Below are positions 42,701 through 51,928 of a stretch of 64,000 nt of DNA, piece by piece; position 1 is the first letter of the stretch, and every line of letters starts with the position of its first letter. A program made the translations under genes and the position numbers. The DNA is from Bacillota bacterium (GTDB lineage: Bacteria; Bacillota; Clostridia; Lachnospirales; Lachnospiraceae), in NCBI GenBank assembly GCA_023415655.1, contig JAEZKD010000265.1, forward strand, positions 4,980 to 68,979. The letters are read 5' to 3'. The notes below the pieces were generated by a model. The model saw only the letters and a list, made by a program, of their open reading frames with translations. It ran no database searches and was not told where the DNA came from.

Positions 42701-44575
42701 TTAGCTGCAGCCTTTCAATTTTTCTTCAATCTTTTGAAGGATTTCTTCTTCACTCAAGCCAAATTTCTCAAGTAACATACCACGACCACCATGTTCGATG
42801 TACTGACTTGGTAGAGAAATGTTAAGGTGCTTAATATCACAATATTCGTGTTCACAAAGGAAAACAGATACGCTTTCTCCAAAGCCACCACGCTTTTCAT
42901 TTTCTTCTAACGTTACAATTAATTTATGCTGTTTCACAAGTTCATGTAAGCATTCTTCGTCCATCGGAGTTACAAAACGTGCATTTACAAGTGTAACCTG
43001 ATGTCCATTTTCCTTTAGAGCTTCACGTACGCTCACTGCAGTTTCAACCATACTACCAACTGCAATCAATGCGATTTCTGATTCTTGGTGGAGTACTTCA
43101 CTCTTCCCATACACAATCTCACTCTGTTCTTCATATCCAACATAAACAGAGCTTCTTGGATAACGAATTGCAATTGGACCTTGATAATTGAATGCAAAAT
43201 GAAGCATCTTTTTTAGCTCTACGCCATTCATAGGGGCAACGATGGTCATTCCTGGTATAGAGGATAAGAAGGAGATATCAAACATACCCTGATGAGTTTC
43301 TCCATCATGTCCAACAAGACCTGCTCGATCAACTGCAAAAATTACTGGTAAATGACCAACGCAAACATCATGCAAAATCTGATCGTAGGCCCTTTGTAAA
43401 AAGGTTGAATAAATAGCAACCACTGGACGATAGCCACCTGCTGCTAAACCAGCGGCGAATGTAACGGCATGCTCTTCTGCTATTCCAACATCAAAGAATC
43501 GTTCTGGGAATTCCTTCTTGAATTCATTTAGTCCAGTTCCATCTGACATTGCTGCTGATATTGCTACAATATCTTCATATTCCCTTGCACATTCCACCAT
43601 TGTTTTTGCAAAGATGTCCGTATAGGACAAGGAGTTGTTCACAGTAATCTTCTTTCCTGTTTTTATATTAAAAGGCTCTACTCCATGAAAACGAGATGGT
43701 TCTTTTTCAGCCCTATCATATCCTTTTCCTTTTTGTGTAATGGCATGAATAATGACTGCACCATTGACTCTACTTGCTGATTGAAGTGCGGTTAACATCA
43801 AATCAATGTTATGCCCATCGATGGGTCCTATATAAGTGATCCCCATATCTTCAAAGAGCATTCCAGGAATCATCAAATGCTTAATAGAATCCTTGGATTG
43901 CTTTAAGGTCATAACAATTGCATCACCGACTTTTGGAATTTTCTTTAAGACATTCTCCAAGCCGCCCTTAAAATTAGTATATTTTGAATTGGTTCTTACT
44001 TTACCAAGATAATTCGACAATCCACCTACATTCTCTGCAATCGACATATTATTATCATTTAAGACGATGATTAGATTGCTATGAATGCGTCCAAGATTGT
44101 TCAATGCTTCAAAAGCCATACCACCACTTAGTGCCCCATCACCAATCACAGCAACCACCTTCTGGTTTTGCATCGAAAGGTCTCTTGCCTTCGCTAACCC
44201 ACTGGCTACAGACAATGAAGTTGAACTATGTCCAGTATCAAAGGCATCACACTTACTTTCTTTTCTTTTCGGGAATCCACTCATCCCCTCATACTGTCGC
44301 AATGTCGAAAAATCTCCTTTACGACCAGTTAATACTTTGTGCACATACGCTTGATGACCAACGTCCCAAACCAATTTATCTTCTGGAAAATCCATAAACA
44401 GATGTAACGCCATCGTCAATTCTACCACACCAAGATTGGAAGCAAGATGCCCACCTGTTTTACTAATATTAGACATTAAAAATCTACGAATTTCATTTGC
44501 AAGTCGTGCATAATCCTTGGGATGAACTGATTTAATATCATTAGGTTCATTGATTGTATCAAGTATTTTCGGCAC
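42701..44575 (-). CDS. dxs: 1-deoxy-D-xylulose-5-phosphate synthase
   Basis: TPP-dependent first enzyme of the MEP isoprenoid pathway, 624 aa. Seen: GGHLASNLGVVELTMALH, WDVGHQAYVHKVLTGR, GHSSTSLSVASGLA, the TPP motif GDGALSGGMAFEALN...NDNNMSI, the transketolase middle domain with FDVGIAEEHAVTFAAG, and DRAGLVGHDGETHQG. I prefer the GTG start at 44573-44575, spaced 6 nt from AAGGTGA, over a GTG 27 bp further upstream inside ispA. It would be translationally close to ispA (17 bp). Confidence 0.96.
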   Translation of the reverse strand: MPKILDTINEPNDIKSVHPKDYARLANEIRRFLMSNISKTGGHLASNLGVVELTMALHLFMDFPEDKLVWDVGHQAYVHKVLTGRKGDFSTLRQYEGMSGFPKRKESKCDAFDTGHSSTSLSVASGLAKARDLSMQNQKVVAVIGDGALSGGMAFEALNNLGRIHSNLIIVLNDNNMSIAENVGGLSNYLGKVRTNSKYTNFKGGLENVLKKIPKVGDAIVMTLKQSKDSIKHLMIPGMLFEDMGITYIGPIDGHNIDLMLTALQSASRVNGAVIIHAITQKGKGYDRAEKEPSRFHGVEPFNIKTGKKITVNNSLSYTDIFAKTMVECAREYEDIVAISAAMSDGTGLNEFKKEFPERFFDVGIAEEHAVTFAAGLAAGGYRPVVAIYSTFLQRAYDQILHDVCVGHLPVIFAVDRAGLVGHDGETHQGMFDISFLSSIPGMTIVAPMNGVELKKMLHFAFNYQGPIAIRYPRSSVYVGYEEQSEIVYGKSEVLHQESEIALIAVGSMVETAVSVREALKENGHQVTLVNARFVTPMDEECLHELVKQHKLIVTLEENEKRGGFGESVSVFLCEHEYCDIKHLNISLPSQYIEHGGRGMLLEKFGLSEEEILQKIEEKLKGCS

Positions 44576-44591
44576 GCAAATCACCTTCTTC

Positions 44592-45524
44592 CTATTTTTC
44601 ACGAGTAATTAAGAACTCAATTAATTGATACATGAACTTGTCTTCAAGCTGTAAGGAAGATAGTAACTCTAAAGCTCTTTGCGACAAAGAGTTTACCATA
44701 TCTTTACTTTCATCTATTCCATATAACGTAACATACGTAGTTTTACAATTCTTTTCATCACTATGAATAGGTTTTCCTAATACCTCAAGTGTACTAGTCA
44801 CATCAAGTACATCGTCCTGAATCTGGAAGGCGAGCCCAACATAGCTTGCTAACTCTTCTACAATGGCTTCCTGTTCCTTGGACGCTCCTGCCAATATTGC
44901 ACCAATGACAAAGGAGGATCGAAGCAAGGCACCTGTTTTTAAGTCGTAAATAAAATCTAATTGTTCCTTATTAATCGGCATTCCATCATTTTGTACGTCA
45001 ACTACTTGACCTCCGATCATTCCATACATTCCTGCATTCTTAGCAAGAACCTTCAGTGCTTTTGTAACTCGAAGCGACAACTCTTTATATTGTACCAAGT
45101 CAGACACGGTTGATAAAGTATCATAAGCGCTCAATGCTGTTTCAAATGCTGCATTTAACAAAGCATCTCCTGCCAATATTCCCATAGCCTCACCAAATTT
45201 TGCATGAGTTGTCAATTTACCACGACGGTATTCATCATTATCCATTGCTGGAAGATCGTCATGTACAAGAGAGTATGTGTGAATCATCTCAATTGCTGTT
45301 ACAAAAGGTTCAATTAAGGATGGTTCTGTATTCTCTTTTGAATTGCGTATCATATCGTACATTTCTTTCATTATCATTGGTCGAATTCGTTTTCCCCCAA
45401 CTAGCAGACTGTAATTCACCGCTTCAAAAATAATACGTTGCTGCCCCTCTTCTTTTGGTAGATACGAACTTATGATACGTTCAATCTCCTGTACTCGTTC
45501 TGTCATTGACTTTGCTATGTTCAT
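44592..45524 (-). CDS. ispA: Polyprenyl synthetase (farnesyl/geranyl diphosphate synthase)
   Basis: 310-aa trans-prenyltransferase. Seen: GGKRIRPM, first Asp-rich motif DDLPAMDND (HDDLPAMDNDEYRRGKLTTHAKFGE), and second motif IQDDVLD. Chain length looks like C15 by length and context with dxs and xseB, but this is not certain. Start at the ATG of MNIAKSMTER with GGGAGAA upstream, rather than an in-frame codon 15 bp earlier. Confidence 0.95.
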   Translation of the reverse strand: MNIAKSMTERVQEIERIISSYLPKEEGQQRIIFEAVNYSLLVGGKRIRPMIMKEMYDMIRNSKENTEPSLIEPFVTAIEMIHTYSLVHDDLPAMDNDEYRRGKLTTHAKFGEAMGILAGDALLNAAFETALSAYDTLSTVSDLVQYKELSLRVTKALKVLAKNAGMYGMIGGQVVDVQNDGMPINKEQLDFIYDLKTGALLRSSFVIGAILAGASKEQEAIVEELASYVGLAFQIQDDVLDVTSTLEVLGKPIHSDEKNCKTTYVTLYGIDESKDMVNSLSQRALELLSSLQLEDKFMYQLIEFLITREK

Positions 45525-45542
45525 TCTTAGTTCTCCCAAAAT

Positions 45543-45746
45543 TTATAATACTTCTTGTCCCTCTTCTAATATAAGTAACTTCTTTTCCACCTTATCAATG
45601 GAATCATTACATTCTTTTAATAATTTCATTCCTTCTTGATACAAACGAAAGGAATCTTCTAAGGAGATTTCTTCCTTCTCAAGCTCTTCCATAATCGTTT
45701 CCAATTGCTCGAAGGTTTGCTCTAACGTTTTTGTTTGTTTTGCCAT
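45543..45746 (-). CDS. xseB: Exodeoxyribonuclease VII small subunit
   Basis: 67 aa, the normal tiny size. Seen: LEQTFEQLETIMEELEKEEISLEDSFRLYQEGMKLLKECNDSIDKVEKKL, the family signature of two helices. Partner of XseA, 3 bp away. RBS GAAAGG. Confidence 0.97.
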   Translation of the reverse strand: MAKQTKTLEQTFEQLETIMEELEKEEISLEDSFRLYQEGMKLLKECNDSIDKVEKKLLILEEGQEVL

Positions 45747-45749
45747 AGT

Positions 45750-46955
45750 TTACCTTTCTTTTTCAACAATCTTGTCTACGGTTGCAATGATCTCACCATC
45801 GGTGACAGTAATGGATATCATATCCTTTTCCTTTACCTTTTGGACACTATTAACTACATTCCCTTGATCATCCGCCACATACGAGAAGCCACTCTTTAAT
45901 TTATCAATTGGAGATAATCCTTTTAGACGCTGAGCATCAATTGCAAGTCGATGTTTTTTGATTCGCAATAGCGTATGCATCTGGGCTTTTAGCTTATCTT
46001 CGAGTTCAATGGCTCGTTGTCTTCTTTGTCGAAGTAGATACATTGGACTTAAATAATTCATCCGTATCCGCAATTGTTCGATTTTCTTTCTCTTTTGGTC
46101 AATCTTTCGAACCACTTCCGTCACAAGTGCTGAATGATAATCGACTAACTTTCCTTCCAACAAGGAGATGTCATTGATTGCAAGCTCTGCTGCAGCGGAA
46201 GGAGTTGGTGCACGTAAATCAGATACATAATCTGCAATTGTCGTATCGGTTTCATGTCCAACAGCTGATATGATTGGAACCGAGCAAGCATAAATTGCCT
46301 GAGCAACGATTTCTTCATTGAAGGCCCAAAGATCCTCAATAGAACCACCACCGCGACCAACAATAATCGTATCCACCTTTAATTGCTCCAAGGCGCGGAT
46401 TCCCGCTACTATGGTTTGTGCAGCACCTTCTCCTTGTACCTTTGCAGGATAGAGAATTAATTGTACATATGGATTTCTTCTTGTAGCTATATTAATAATA
46501 TCTTGAATGGCGGCACCTGTTTTTGCAGTTACAATTCCAACTCGTTTTGGGTATGGTGGAATAGGTTTCTTATGGCTTTGCTCAAACATTCCTTTTTCAT
46601 ATAGGATACGTTTTAACTGTTCAAATCTCTCGTATAAGAGTCCAAGCCCATCTAAACGAATTTCTTTCGCATACATTTGGTACTTCCCATCGCGTTCATA
46701 CACACTGATGCTTCCAAATACAATGATGCTTTGACCTTCCTTTAATTCAAAAGTAAGACCGGTACGATTACCTGCAAACATAACGCAAGCCATCTGACCC
46801 GTCTCATCCTTTAACGTGAAATAGATATGTCCTGAACTGTGATATTTACAATTGGATACTTCCCCCTTCATATAAATACGGTTCAGAACATAATCCCTCA
46901 CGAACATATTCTTTATATAGTTATTCACCTGTGTTACAGAATAAACATTCTCCAT
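45750..46955 (-). CDS. xseA: Exodeoxyribonuclease VII large subunit
   Basis: 401 aa: N-terminal OB domain (VYSVTQVNNYIKNMF...MKGEVSNCKYHSSGHIYFTLKDE), catalytic domain with VGIVTAKTGAAIQDIINI, IIVGRGGGSIEDLWAFNEE, and SAVGHETDTTIADYVSDLRAPTPSAAAE, then a coiled-coil C-terminus. It degrades single-stranded DNA to oligonucleotides together with XseB. Confidence 0.97.
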   Translation of the reverse strand: MENVYSVTQVNNYIKNMFVRDYVLNRIYMKGEVSNCKYHSSGHIYFTLKDETGQMACVMFAGNRTGLTFELKEGQSIIVFGSISVYERDGKYQMYAKEIRLDGLGLLYERFEQLKRILYEKGMFEQSHKKPIPPYPKRVGIVTAKTGAAIQDIINIATRRNPYVQLILYPAKVQGEGAAQTIVAGIRALEQLKVDTIIVGRGGGSIEDLWAFNEEIVAQAIYACSVPIISAVGHETDTTIADYVSDLRAPTPSAAAELAINDISLLEGKLVDYHSALVTEVVRKIDQKRKKIEQLRIRMNYLSPMYLLRQRRQRAIELEDKLKAQMHTLLRIKKHRLAIDAQRLKGLSPIDKLKSGFSYVADDQGNVVNSVQKVKEKDMISITVTDGEIIATVDKIVEKER

Positions 46956-46957
46956 CC

Positions 46958-47353
46958 TTAAATAACCTTTGCTAATACACCGTTTACGAAACTTGCTGAG
47001 GAATCACCACCATATTTTTTTGCAAGCTCCACTGCTTCATTGATTGCGACCTTCATAGGAACATTCTCATCGAACTTAATCTCAAACGTTGCTAGACGCA
47101 TAATGTTTAAGTCCACCTTACCCATACGATTGAGTTTCCATCCGCTTGTTGCTTCTGCTAAAATGGTATCGATTTCACCAAGCTTGTCCGAAATCTGATC
47201 AAAACGTTCTTTGATATACGCTTCATCTTCTGGTTTTGTTTCTCCTAACGATTCAAAATATAACTCGATTTGTTCGTTAATATCACTTGGTTCATGAAAC
47301 TCCTTACGGAATAACATACGAAATAAATGTTCTCTAATCTCTCTTCTTGTCAT
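46958..47353 (-). CDS. nusB: Transcription antitermination factor NusB
   Basis: 131-aa all-helical RNA-binding protein for rRNA antitermination. Seen: TRREIREHLFRMLFRKEF at the start, WKLNRMGKVDLNIMRLATFEI and VPMKVAINEAVELAKKYGGDSSASFVNGVLAK, the NusB signature. AGGAGG RBS. First gene after the asp23 hairpin, heading nusB-xseA-xseB-ispA-dxs-tlyA. Confidence 0.97.
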   Translation of the reverse strand: MTRREIREHLFRMLFRKEFHEPSDINEQIELYFESLGETKPEDEAYIKERFDQISDKLGEIDTILAEATSGWKLNRMGKVDLNIMRLATFEIKFDENVPMKVAINEAVELAKKYGGDSSASFVNGVLAKVI

Positions 47354-47399
47354 CGTTTCCTCCTAGGCCACAACTGTTTTACTAGACCTTTTTTGTTAA

Positions 47400-47446
47400 C
47401 AAAAACCGAGGCATCAAATACGCATAAGAATATACGCTTTGACACC
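47400..47446 (-). terminator. Terminator-like hairpin after asp23
   Basis: The minus-strand GGTGTCAAAGCGTATAT pairs imperfectly (wobbles plus a one-base bulge) with ATGCGTATTTGATGCC, followed by TCGGTTTTTG. It lies between asp23 and nusB; partial read-through to nusB is likely because no separate nusB promoter was seen. Confidence 0.58.
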
Positions 47447-47467
47447 CCCGCTACTTTCTTATTCTTA

Positions 47468-47857
47468 CTACTTTGTATTCTCAATATCGACGCCGACGAT
47501 ATGAATGTTGACATCTGATACCGTCAAACCTGTCATACTTTCAATTGCTGACTTTACTTTATCTTGAACTTTAGCTGAAGTTTTTGGAATGCTGTAGCCA
47601 TATTTCATTGTAATGGATAGCTCTACAGATACTGCCTTCTCTAAAAGAACGACTTTTACACCTTTTGATAAGTTTTTCATTCCAAGTTTACCAACAATCT
47701 CTTTTGTTAGATTACCGGTAAGTGCTGCTACACCTTCCACTTCAGTAGCTGCAAGACCTGCGATTGTTGCAACAACATCGTCAGCGATCTTAACTTCTCC
47801 AAACTTTCCTGCTGATTCCATTGTATAGCCCTTGCTATTTTGGAGTTCTTTGTTCAT
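47468..47857 (-). CDS. Asp23/Gls24 family envelope-stress protein (YloU/AmaP-associated type)
   Basis: 129 aa. Seen: GEVKIADDVVATIAGLAATEVEGVAALTGN near the N-terminus and VSVELSITMKYGYSIPKTSAKVQDKVKSAIESMTGLTVSDVNIHIVGVDI, the full DUF322/Asp23 signature. Commonly found upstream of nusB in Firmicutes. Some members are membrane-anchored through a partner; its function is poorly defined. RBS AGGAGG, with a good sigma-A promoter at 47917-47945. Confidence 0.93.
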   Translation of the reverse strand: MNKELQNSKGYTMESAGKFGEVKIADDVVATIAGLAATEVEGVAALTGNLTKEIVGKLGMKNLSKGVKVVLLEKAVSVELSITMKYGYSIPKTSAKVQDKVKSAIESMTGLTVSDVNIHIVGVDIENTK

Positions 47858-47916
47858 AGGTATTACCTCCTGTATCTCATGCGTATATCCGCGCTCTTTT
47901 TTATAACACTATATCT

Positions 47917-47945
47917 ATTATAGCAAACGATTGATGATTTTGCAA
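47917..47945 (-). promoter_or_regulatory. Sigma-A-type promoter of asp23-nusB block
   Basis: Minus-strand TTGCAA (47940-47945), 17-bp spacer, perfect TATAAT (47917-47922), 60 bp upstream of the asp23 start. Confidence 0.78.
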
Positions 47946-48030
47946 AGAATTTTCTCTTATCATAATCATTATTAACGGATACCGCATTGTTATACAGTAT
48001 TTATGGGCATTTTGAGAGAAAAAAGCTTGA

Positions 48031-48822
48031 TTAATCTTCCGTCACAACATTGGTAATCGCAATTTTATCTGCTTCTACAGAAGTCTTTCTAAGTACAACA
48101 TCTTCGATGATTGCCATGTCTTGTTCTGTTAAGGAAGGAGAATTAACGATAACATCAACACTATCTTCAACGATGGATACTACAACACCACTAAATCCCT
48201 TTGCTTCCAATAAGATTTCAATGGAATTTTCTTTCTCAGAGATTGCAGTCAATTCTACCATCATATCAAGAGCTTTTTCTTTTTGCTCTTCCGATACATT
48301 TGCATCAGAAATAATGTTCATTAACGTTTCTTTGTTTTTTGCACGGTTTTGTTCTCTTGTCAGCTTTGCAGTAGAAAAATAACTGCTATTGATTGTTGTA
48401 CTAGCAAGAATTGCTTCGCCTGGGTTAGTATTCTCTGTTCCAACTGCGGTTTCATCATCACCAGTGGTAGCTACTTCGTCACTCGCTTTTTGTTCATCAT
48501 TGGCAGCTGTTTGATCCGTAGATAAAGGATCTGTCACAGTAATTAGTTTTTCTCCCTCTGCTTGTGCTTCATCCATTGCCAGTGGGTCCTTCGTTTCATC
48601 TGCAGCTGCAACTACATCAGCATCCTCATCCGAAATGTCAGCATAGGATTCACCATCTACATTTGCAAAGATATCATCTCCAACTGCCATACTGGCAGCG
48701 TTCTCAGCAGCTTTTTCTTGTGTTTTGTCTCTGGAAAAATTCAGATACCCAGCAACACAAATCATAATTGCCAATGCAAATATGATAATCTGATTTTTCT
48801 TAAAGATATTTTTGACCTTCAT
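48031..48822 (-). CDS. spoIIIAH: Stage III sporulation protein AH
   Basis: Mother-cell membrane component of the SpoIIIA-SpoIIQ channel. 263 aa: short cytoplasmic start, one membrane span (~residues 11-27), a long acidic, Ala/Asp/Glu/Thr-rich linker (~30-150), then the conserved C-terminal YscJ/FliF-like domain (STAKLTREQNRAKNKETLMNIISD...EEQKEKALDMMVEL). The linker is longer than in B. subtilis (about 218 aa in total). Last gene of the operon, 39 bp after spoIIIAG. Confidence 0.93.
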   Translation of the reverse strand: MKVKNIFKKNQIIIFALAIMICVAGYLNFSRDKTQEKAAENAASMAVGDDIFANVDGESYADISDEDADVVAAADETKDPLAMDEAQAEGEKLITVTDPLSTDQTAANDEQKASDEVATTGDDETAVGTENTNPGEAILASTTINSSYFSTAKLTREQNRAKNKETLMNIISDANVSEEQKEKALDMMVELTAISEKENSIEILLEAKGFSGVVVSIVEDSVDVIVNSPSLTEQDMAIIEDVVLRKTSVEADKIAITNVVTED

Positions 48823-48861
48823 TTATGTACCCTCACTTTCATTGATCATTTTGCCAAACGG

Positions 48862-49482
48862 CTATTCCTCCATCTTAAGTACCTGCACCTTATGAGATGG
48901 GACATCAAACAACACGCCAACTGCATTCACAATCTTCGTTGCTATATTGCCATCCCCACCTCCTTGTGCAAGTACTACAACACCCTCTACGCTAGCTTCC
49001 ATTTCCTTCGTTACATAAGGAATTGTTTCTCCTTCTTGTGTAGTTATGAGTACTGTTTCTTCTTGATTTTGCGAATTCGAGCTGATTCTTGTGCCGCCTT
49101 CCTTATCAGTCTCGTTCAAGCTTTCTTGTGTATATGGGGAATCTTTTAACACCACTTGTTCTTTAGAGGATTGTAGGGTAATCATCACTTCAACCTTACC
49201 AACCCCTTCCATCTTTTCTAGTAGACTCTTAAGTTTATTCTCATAATAGCTAATATATTCCTGTTGCGCATCATCCTTCGTAGCTGCGGCATTAGCGATC
49301 GAGGTCTGTTTTACAGAATTCTCAGTTTCCTTTGTTTTATCCTTTTTTTGAAACAATCCAGGAATCGATGTCATCACTAGAATAATTCCTGCTAGGAAAA
49401 GCAAAAGGAGTTCTTTTTTACCAACATCTTTCATGGAGAATTTCTTTTTTTCAGGAGTAACCTTTTCGTTGCTATTTTCCAT
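48862..49482 (-). CDS. spoIIIAG: Stage III sporulation protein AG
   Basis: 206 aa, ring-forming component of the SpoIIIA feeding-tube complex. Seen: cytoplasmic N-terminus, membrane span (~residues 25-45, LLLLFLAGIILVMTSIPGLF), and a C-terminal ring-building motif domain with LEKMEGVGKVEVMITLQSS and GVVVLAQGGGDGNIATKIVNAVGVLFDVPSHKVQVLKM. Start at the ATG 6 nt after AGGAGG; it overlaps the end of spoIIIAF by 11 bp. Confidence 0.95.
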   Translation of the reverse strand: MENSNEKVTPEKKKFSMKDVGKKELLLLFLAGIILVMTSIPGLFQKKDKTKETENSVKQTSIANAAATKDDAQQEYISYYENKLKSLLEKMEGVGKVEVMITLQSSKEQVVLKDSPYTQESLNETDKEGGTRISSNSQNQEETVLITTQEGETIPYVTKEMEASVEGVVVLAQGGGDGNIATKIVNAVGVLFDVPSHKVQVLKMEE

Positions 49483-50125
49483 CACGGTCCTCCTGTATAG
49501 TAATATTTATATTATTGCTTTCGATATTATAGAAGTCTGATAATAAACTTTTTATATAAATTTCCATCGGGGACAGGCTATTTTGCTGGGTTTCCTCCAC
49601 TTTTTCTTCTTCATTTCCTAATCTTATTTGTTCGATTGCTACCTTTTCTACCTGTGCAATTTCTCCTGTTTCCCCTGGCATTTCATTCGATGTCTTATAA
49701 TGTAATACTAATGACATACGTCGAATCATTCCGAATTCACTACTTAATTTATCTTCTTCTATTTCTAGAGTCATCGTTACAACCTCCAATCCTTTTTCTG
49801 CTATCAGCTTATCCGTCTGATTATGTATTACCTGCTTGTACTCTGCTAAAATATCAATATTACTTTGTTCTTCCATTGCAAAGATTTCACTACTTAAGTC
49901 CTGTGCATCATTTAAGCTACCATAAGAATTCAAGGAGAAATCCATATAATCAATATTTTGTGTCAATAGCAATATTGGGCGTATGACAAGTAACACTAAA
50001 ATCAATCCAATAATCAATCCAACATACTTTTTATAATTACTCTTTCCTAAAAGATTAAGTACAACGGTTGATAAAATCATAAATACGATGATATTTTTCA
50101 TCCAGTTGTAGATTACTTCCATCAT
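49472..50125 (-). CDS. spoIIIAF: Stage III sporulation protein AF
   Basis: 217 aa with two N-terminal membrane spans (IVFMILSTVVLNLL and YVGLIIGLILVLLVIRPIL) followed by a soluble domain. The topology and the position between spoIIIAE and spoIIIAG match SpoIIIAF; sequence conservation is modest. GGAGGAAG RBS. Confidence 0.92.
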   Translation of the reverse strand: MMEVIYNWMKNIIVFMILSTVVLNLLGKSNYKKYVGLIIGLILVLLVIRPILLLTQNIDYMDFSLNSYGSLNDAQDLSSEIFAMEEQSNIDILAEYKQVIHNQTDKLIAEKGLEVVTMTLEIEEDKLSSEFGMIRRMSLVLHYKTSNEMPGETGEIAQVEKVAIEQIRLGNEEEKVEETQQNSLSPMEIYIKSLLSDFYNIESNNINITIQEDRDGK

Positions 50126-50136
50126 TGCGCTTCCTC

Positions 50137-51276
50137 CTAACCAGTTCTTAATGTAGAAACTGCAACAATTGTGATGACAATTTCAAACATAACAGCCCCA
50201 ACAAACACTGTCTGTAACAATAGACCTGTTGCTTGAGCACAAGCACTCACGCAATTTACAACTCGCTTGTCCGAGATTGGCTGTATCGCTGCTGCCAATA
50301 CTTTGTAGATCAGAACAAAGATTAATAGTTTTATCAAAGGAACCGCACAGATAGCAAAGACAGCTATCATACCAGCAACACCCACACAGTTTTTTAATAA
50401 GACTCCCGCACCGAGTACCGTCTCCGTTACACCACTTAGGATACTTCCTACCCCTGGTATCATGTCCGTTGCTTTCATTACACTAGAGCGCTTCACTTGA
50501 TCAATTGCTGGTGCAATAAGACTTTGAACGGTTCCAATTCCAATTACGACTGCCAACAAGGACTTTAATACCCATTTTATGATGGTCGATAATAATTCTG
50601 CCATTTTTGATAACGTATCTTCGGCTGTGATATTGTCTGCTAGCGTAGCCATCATAAAAATATTGGCTAATGGAATAATGATTTTAATCAGTACAACGTT
50701 AACTACTGTGATCAGAATCAGTATCCCCTCATAATAAAGTGCAGAGGTGGTAGCTCCTGTACAAAAGGCTACCGTCATGCAGTAAGTAGGTACTAGTGCT
50801 TTCATAAAATCTAGTAGCTTTGATATCGTTTCTGAAGCAATCGTTGTTGCACTAATAAAGGTCGAAGCTAGGATTACAAACATCAAAAGATAAGTAACAT
50901 AAAACCCGATTTCAGCTACCTGACTATTCTGAAAGGTATGTGAAAAGTTGGTAAATACTGCTGCAATCACGGCAATCGTTAAGAGCTTAATTAAACTTCC
51001 CATATTCGCTTTGATTTCACTTGTGAACACAGAAATTAACTTTTTCATAACCCCTTGAAAGGACAAAGTTTCTTCTCCTGTTGTAAGATCTGTTACATAT
51101 TCTTGAAAATGAAAGGTTTCCTCCTCTGAAAGTGCTTGATTCAAGGCATTCTGAATGTCATCGTAATCAAGTCCTTTGGGTTGTTCTTCGGCTGCCATAA
51201 CAGTCACCGGTTTGTCCAGAAAAAACAGAAGAAAAAAGCAGGTCATTAGAACTAATCTTATCCATCGTCTTTTCAT
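50137..51276 (-). CDS. spoIIIAE: Stage III sporulation protein AE
   Basis: 379 aa polytopic membrane protein with a signal-like N-terminus (MKRRWIRLVLMTCFFLLFFLD) and seven or so further spans. Seen: GLDYDDIQNALNQ region, FMKALVPTYCMTVAFCTGATTSA, and KGLLAVV-like WVLKSLLAVVIGIGTVQSLIAPAIDQVKRSS...PGVGSILSGVTETVLGAGVLLKN, which are the conserved SpoIIIAE segments. It forms the channel-like core. Start is the ATG at 51276 with AAAGAGG upstream; the frame continues 5' without an RBS. Confidence 0.95.
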   Translation of the reverse strand: MKRRWIRLVLMTCFFLLFFLDKPVTVMAAEEQPKGLDYDDIQNALNQALSEEETFHFQEYVTDLTTGEETLSFQGVMKKLISVFTSEIKANMGSLIKLLTIAVIAAVFTNFSHTFQNSQVAEIGFYVTYLLMFVILASTFISATTIASETISKLLDFMKALVPTYCMTVAFCTGATTSALYYEGILILITVVNVVLIKIIIPLANIFMMATLADNITAEDTLSKMAELLSTIIKWVLKSLLAVVIGIGTVQSLIAPAIDQVKRSSVMKATDMIPGVGSILSGVTETVLGAGVLLKNCVGVAGMIAVFAICAVPLIKLLIFVLIYKVLAAAIQPISDKRVVNCVSACAQATGLLLQTVFVGAVMFEIVITIVAVSTLRTG

Positions 51277-51308
51277 AATCCTCTTTCCTTTCTCCACCCA
51301 AATCCATC

Positions 51309-51692
51309 TTAAGCAACTAAAAAACGATCTATCGTATCGAGCAGAGCAAGTAGAATCGGCATACTGATTGCCATAATACATAGCTTCCCTGCCAGTTCGA
51401 TTTGGTTTGCGATTGCTGAATACCCCGCATCCTTACATAAACTCGAAGCAAACTCAGCAATATAAGTAATTCCAATAATTTTTAAAAGTATGGAGATGTA
51501 TTCTGAATTGACGGAAAGATAAGAGCGTATTTTATCAATTGAGGTTAATATGCTCTGTAGCTTACCCATACTAAAATAAAAGATTAAGATACATCCAGCA
51601 ATACTAATCATCAGCGCATACTCGGATTTACCATTCTTAAATAAAGTTGCCGCAATGACTGCAACCACACCAACTAATGCAACTTTTCCCAT
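51309..51692 (-). CDS. spoIIIAD: Stage III sporulation protein AD
   Basis: 127 aa small multi-spanning membrane protein. Seen: LVGVVAVIAATLFKNGKSEYALMISIAGCILIF, and EYISILLKIIGITYIAEFASSLCKDAGYSAIANQIELAGKLCIMAISMPILLALLDTI, the family signature. GGAGGG RBS, ATG at 51692. Part of a tightly packed operon. Confidence 0.95.
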   Translation of the reverse strand: MGKVALVGVVAVIAATLFKNGKSEYALMISIAGCILIFYFSMGKLQSILTSIDKIRSYLSVNSEYISILLKIIGITYIAEFASSLCKDAGYSAIANQIELAGKLCIMAISMPILLALLDTIDRFLVA

Positions 51693-51718
51693 GTTACCCT
51701 CCACTTTAACATCGACAA

Positions 51719-51913
51719 CTACATATTGAATAGCTTTTGTATGTATGTAAATAGATCTGCAATGTAAGGAACAATCCAGTATAAAATGATAATCAACCCT
51801 CCTAGACTGACAAAGGTTGAATAGTCCTCCTTACTGGCATGTTTTAATATCTGATTAATCACGGATACTAATATGCCGACCGCAGCTATCTTAAATATAA
51901 GATAAATAGTCAT
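51719..51913 (-). CDS. spoIIIAC: Stage III sporulation protein AC
   Basis: 64 aa, two membrane helices: IYLIFKIAAVGILVSVINQILKHASKEDYSTFVSLGGLIIILYWIVPYI. Size, motif and position are diagnostic. GGGAGGAAG RBS. Confidence 0.96.
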   Translation of the reverse strand: MTIYLIFKIAAVGILVSVINQILKHASKEDYSTFVSLGGLIIILYWIVPYIADLFTYIQKLFNM

Positions 51914-51928
51914 AGCTTCCTCCCGTTG

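Noticed and set aside
48562..49149. 195-aa plus-strand ORF
   Set aside because: Antisense shadow across the spoIIIAH/spoIIIAG genes; composition (Cys/His/Ile-rich) and lack of an RBS argue against coding.
49636..49986. 116-aa plus-strand ORF
   Set aside because: Lies entirely antisense within spoIIIAF, no RBS and no recognisable domain.
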